The notes beneath the pieces are model-generated. The model did not search any database, was not told the DNA's origin, and was given only the letters and a program-made list of their open reading frames with translations. Below, piece by piece: positions 61,412 through 64,000 of a stretch of 64,000 nucleotides of DNA (positions are counted from its first letter, which is position 1; the number at the start of each line of letters is the position of its first letter). Location of the stretch: contig JAFAEQ010000003.1 in the NCBI GenBank assembly GCA_023423935.1, positions 101,337-165,336 of the forward strand, in the 5' to 3' direction. The DNA comes from Pseudomonadota bacterium (lineage in GTDB: Bacteria; Pseudomonadota; Gammaproteobacteria; Steroidobacterales; Steroidobacteraceae). The position numbers and the translations under genes were made by a program.

Positions 61412-62125
61412 GAGGGCCGCAAAGACCGCAAAAAGGAAGGGGAAAGAATCTGTGGTTCCGACTTCAGTCGGACAGAGATTCAGAGGGCCGCAAAGGCCGC
61501 AAAAAAGAAGGAAAAATGTGGAAGCTGTTGTTCTCTGGCTAGCAGCCTAACGCCTGGTTGGCTAGCTACTTCCCCCTTGTGGGTCCGACTTTAGTCGGAC
61601 ATCTCCAACCCTGTTCGGCTAAAAGCCGAACCCACAGTAGAAGCTACTGCTGCTCTGTGGCTATCAGCCTAGCGAACTAGTTGGCTAGCCACTTCCCCCT
61701 TGTGGGTCCGACTTCAGTCGGACAGAAGCTCAGAGGGCCGCAAAGACCGCAAAAAAAGAAGGGACAAAATGTGGAAGCTGCTGTTCTCTGGCTAGCAGCC
61801 TAACGACTAGTTGGCTAGCTACTTCCCCTGTGGGTCCGACTTCAGTCGGACATCCCCAACCCTGTTCGGCTAAAGCCGAACCCACAGTAGAAGCTACTAC
61901 TGCTCTCTGGCTAGCAGCCTAGCGGACTAGTTGGCTAGCTACTTCCCCCTTGTGGGTCCGACTTCAGTCGGACAAAGACTCAGAGAGCCGCAAAGACCGC
62001 AAAAAGGAAGGGGAAAGAATCTGTGGGTCCGACTTCAGTCGGACATCGCCAACCCTGTTCGGCTAAAGCCGAACCACAGTAGAAGCTAGTGCTGTTCTCT
62101 GTCTAGCTGCCTGGTTGGCTAGTGA
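61412..62125 (+). repeat. Repeat array F: 250-bp higher-order tandem repeat
   Basis: GCCGCAAAG boxes begin at about 61415, 61486, 61736 and 61986; the last three are exactly 250 nt apart. Each 250-nt unit contains, in order, the box, a CTAG block, a CCGACTT(T/C)AGTCGG palindrome, its GTTCGGCTAAAGCCGAAC partner, a second CTAG block and a second CCGACTTCAGTCGG palindrome. A shorter unit precedes and a partial one follows. It separates two convergent genes. Confidence 0.9.
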
Positions 62126-62136
62126 CTCGCGCGCGC

Positions 62137-63087
62137 TCACCCCACGATGCTCATGATGCGTCCAATGGACCAGTACGCAGCGATCGCGCCGATCACATAC
62201 AGCGCAGGGACGCGTGCCAGCGCGAAGCGTGGGTATTTCCGGAATGCGCGGTGAAGCGCGTACGCGGCGGCTACGACGCACAACTGCCCGATCTCGACGC
62301 CGACGTTGAAGGTGAGCAGTGCGACGGAAAGATGTTGCTGCGGCAGGCCGATGTCCTTGAGTGCGCCGGCGAAACCGAGTCCATGTACGAGTCCGAACAG
62401 GAACGCCACGACGGCAGGCCAGCGGCGCGATAAGGTTTTCTGGTCCCTCATTGCCTCGGCGGCAACCAATACGATCGATAGTGCGATGGTCGCCTCCACA
62501 GGCGGAGATCGCAGTGTGAGCAGATTCAGCGCGCTCAATGCGAGCGTCAGACTGTGTGCGGCTGTGAATGCTGTGATCGTCAGCAACAGCTGTCGATTGA
62601 AGCCGACCAGGAACAGCAGCGCGAGCACGAACAGGAGATGATCGAAGCCGCTCAGGATGTGCTCGACGCCGAGCACGGCGTAAGCGCCAGCAATCTCGCT
62701 CATGCCGCGCTTGTCATCGGCGGAGCCGTAGAGCCGAACCGTCAAGTGACCCGAGGTGAGTGTGTAGACACGCGTTTGACCGTCGAGCCAGAACACTTTG
62801 ATCATCGCAGCTGAATAGCGCTTGCCAACCCCCTGCACTGATAACTCGCCGCTGAGACCGTTCTTGCCGCAACGGAGCACGTTGCTCTCTGCAACGCAGC
62901 CGGCAGGCCACGTCGGCGTGAGCTCGTCGCTCGCCGGAAAATTCCCGCTTGCCAGCCATTGCCAGATGAATTCCCCGGACGCGGTCTCGCGCATTTCCAT
63001 CTCGGCCAGGGTCATTTCATGCGCAAGCGCAGCGTTCGCGGTGAACGCAAGCCACACGAGTGTGAGGGTTCGAAGGAGTCTGCTCAT
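62137..63087 (-). CDS. HupE/UreJ-family membrane protein
   Basis: A 316-residue protein with a signal peptide (TLTLVWLAFTANAALA), a periplasmic N-terminal domain (about 23-140) and six to seven C-terminal helices of the HupE/UreJ_2 type. These include VEHILSGFDHLLFVLALLFL, TAFTAAHSLTLALSAL and LFGLVHGLGFAGAL, whose histidines could bind nickel or other metal. Relatives are implicated in nickel uptake, but no hydrogenase or urease genes are in view. It overlaps the PPIase gene by 4 nt. Confidence 0.88.
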   Translation of the reverse strand: MSRLLRTLTLVWLAFTANAALAHEMTLAEMEMRETASGEFIWQWLASGNFPASDELTPTWPAGCVAESNVLRCGKNGLSGELSVQGVGKRYSAAMIKVFWLDGQTRVYTLTSGHLTVRLYGSADDKRGMSEIAGAYAVLGVEHILSGFDHLLFVLALLFLVGFNRQLLLTITAFTAAHSLTLALSALNLLTLRSPPVEATIALSIVLVAAEAMRDQKTLSRRWPAVVAFLFGLVHGLGFAGALKDIGLPQQHLSVALLTFNVGVEIGQLCVVAAAYALHRAFRKYPRFALARVPALYVIGAIAAYWSIGRIMSIVG

Positions 63088-63944
63088 TGGTCCGGCTCCT
63101 TGACCTGGATCGTGTACTTTTTCGCGAGCGCGCGAACGGCAGCGCTGCGTTGCTCGGCGAGCATCGCACTCGTCCAGTCCTGGAGAACGACGCCGCGCAA
63201 GTCCTCGTAGCTTGCAGGTTGCGGAGCGCTTACGGCATCCAGCCGAACGATGCGCAGCCCTTCCTTGCTCTTCAGTGCATTCCAGGTGCCGAGCGGCAGT
63301 GCTTCGAGCGCGCGGGCGAAGTCCTCGCCATAGCTCTGCACCAGATTCTCGTGCGGGCGACCTTTGAACACGCGCAGACCGGCCTGCGCATCCCCCGAGG
63401 TACCCGAGTTCAACGCTTGCGCGAATGCACGAACGGCCGATTCCGATTTGTCGCCCGACAAGATGGCTTCCTGAAAGTCGAAGCGGGCCGGCTCGTCGTA
63501 GCGTGCGCGATTGTTCTCGAACCATTCGCGCAGCGATCGATCGTCGAAGCTGGGAACCTTCGTGCCGGCATCGATCACGCTCAGCGCCTTGAAGATCACG
63601 CGATCGCGAATGGCCGTATCGCCCTTGTCCAGCTGCATCGCGATGCCTTCGCGATACAGCACTTCGTTGTCGAGCCACACCTTGCGCAGCGCATAGAGTT
63701 CGTCCTTGTTGGGCTCACGTCCGCGAGCGTTCTTGAATACCTGGATCGCCTCACGATCGACACTCGCGTCGATCGTGATGACGTGCGGATCCTCGGTCCT
63801 GCTCGCCAGCAGATGATCCACGCCGAACAGCGCGGCACCGAGGATGACGAAATGCAGCAGCGGCTCGCGAGTCCAGTTCGGCAGCGATGGCGCTCGATGC
63901 GATCTGGATGGAGCTTCAGCGGAGGTGGGGATGGCCGTGGACAT
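63084..63944 (-). CDS. PpiC/SurA-type peptidyl-prolyl isomerase-like protein
   Basis: A 286-residue protein with one N-terminal membrane helix (LLHFVILGAALFGVDHLL). A SurA-like N-terminal helical part (DREAIQVFKNARGREPNKDE, YALRKVWLDNEVLYREGIAM) and a parvulin-like domain (about 150-240) follow, ending in a helical tail. Parvulin active-site residues are poorly kept, so it may be a chaperone. It is upstream of and translationally coupled to the HupE-like gene, so it may help assemble that protein. Confidence 0.85.
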   Translation of the reverse strand: MSTAIPTSAEAPSRSHRAPSLPNWTREPLLHFVILGAALFGVDHLLASRTEDPHVITIDASVDREAIQVFKNARGREPNKDELYALRKVWLDNEVLYREGIAMQLDKGDTAIRDRVIFKALSVIDAGTKVPSFDDRSLREWFENNRARYDEPARFDFQEAILSGDKSESAVRAFAQALNSGTSGDAQAGLRVFKGRPHENLVQSYGEDFARALEALPLGTWNALKSKEGLRIVRLDAVSAPQPASYEDLRGVVLQDWTSAMLAEQRSAAVRALAKKYTIQVKEPDQ

Positions 63945-64000
63945 GATTAGCTCTTTCGCAAATGAGAAAGACGCCCCCGGTTGGCGCGCGGCCGCCGAAA

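Noticed and set aside
61412..62125. CRISPR array
   Set aside because: Repeats are palindromic modules of several kinds with repeated, not unique, spacers, and no cas genes are present.

Overview
The window is a 64 kb chromosomal segment of a high-GC gammaproteobacterium. Conserved neighbourhoods support this: dapF-DUF484-xerC, hslVU, ubiE-ubiJ-ubiB, glnK-amtB with ubiK and comM, and algZ-algR beside hemCDXY. Gene content (TonB receptor, GH97, DUF1080, PQQ enzyme) and overall style suggest a free-living member of the Xanthomonadales/Nevskiales/Steroidobacteraceae group. The genus is inference only.

Layout. 1-804 is the start of a CysB-like regulator cut by the window edge. 863-8177 holds the tryptophan operon: a repeat-rich leader, a short Trp-rich leader peptide with an attenuator, then trpE-G-D-C-F-B-A with overlapping or closely spaced genes. 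8.3-13.7 kb carries a small conserved protein, an MHYT-GGDEF-EAL protein, a LOG-family enzyme, panD, dedA and a thioesterase-like gene. 13.7-22.7 kb (mostly minus strand) carries ubiB-ubiJ-ubiE, a DUF971 protein, hslVU, xerC, DUF484, dapF and a CoA-binding protein. 22.8-31.3 kb carries an orphan ParA, an SDR, a flavin/iron-sulfur reductase and the heme operon (AI-2E transporter, hemC, hemD, hemX, hemY). 31.5-36 kb carries a three-gene membrane-stress cassette, an AlgZ/AlgR-like two-component system, a dehydrogenase and a DUF4124 protein. 36-41.6 kb carries glnK-amtB behind a visible sigma-54/NtrC control region, ubiK, a GxxExxY protein inside a 467-bp inverted-repeat element, comM and cytochrome c5. 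41.7-42.6 kb is a tRNA-Arg surrounded by tandem partial copies of itself. From 42.7 kb the window is accessory: GH97, a second HemD-like protein, a TPR protein, a LytTR membrane regulator divergent from a PQQ glucose-dehydrogenase-like enzyme, RidA, a double DUF1080 protein, DUF4142, a TonB receptor with a HbpS-like protein, and a HupE/PPIase pair.

The most striking non-genic content is a set of dispersed repeats. Between 44.9 and 62.1 kb, six intergenic arrays are built from the same modules: a GCCGCAAAGACCGC box, two inverted palindromes bounded by CTGTGGG/CCCACAG, and a CTAG-rich block. In one array they form a 250-bp higher-order tandem repeat. The two palindromes are variants of one element with compensatory stem changes, so the folded structure appears to be conserved. 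CTAG arrays also occur in the core region, where they abut or supply stop codons (hslU, the SDR gene) and split hslV from hslU. No RAYT transposase, integrase of a mobile element, insertion sequence, CRISPR array or phage was found inside the window.

The best candidates for something undescribed are the covarying palindrome doublets with their higher-order arrays, the GxxExxY nuclease-like gene with 30-bp inverted termini and solo copies of those termini elsewhere, and the tRNA-Arg locus amplified on both sides.
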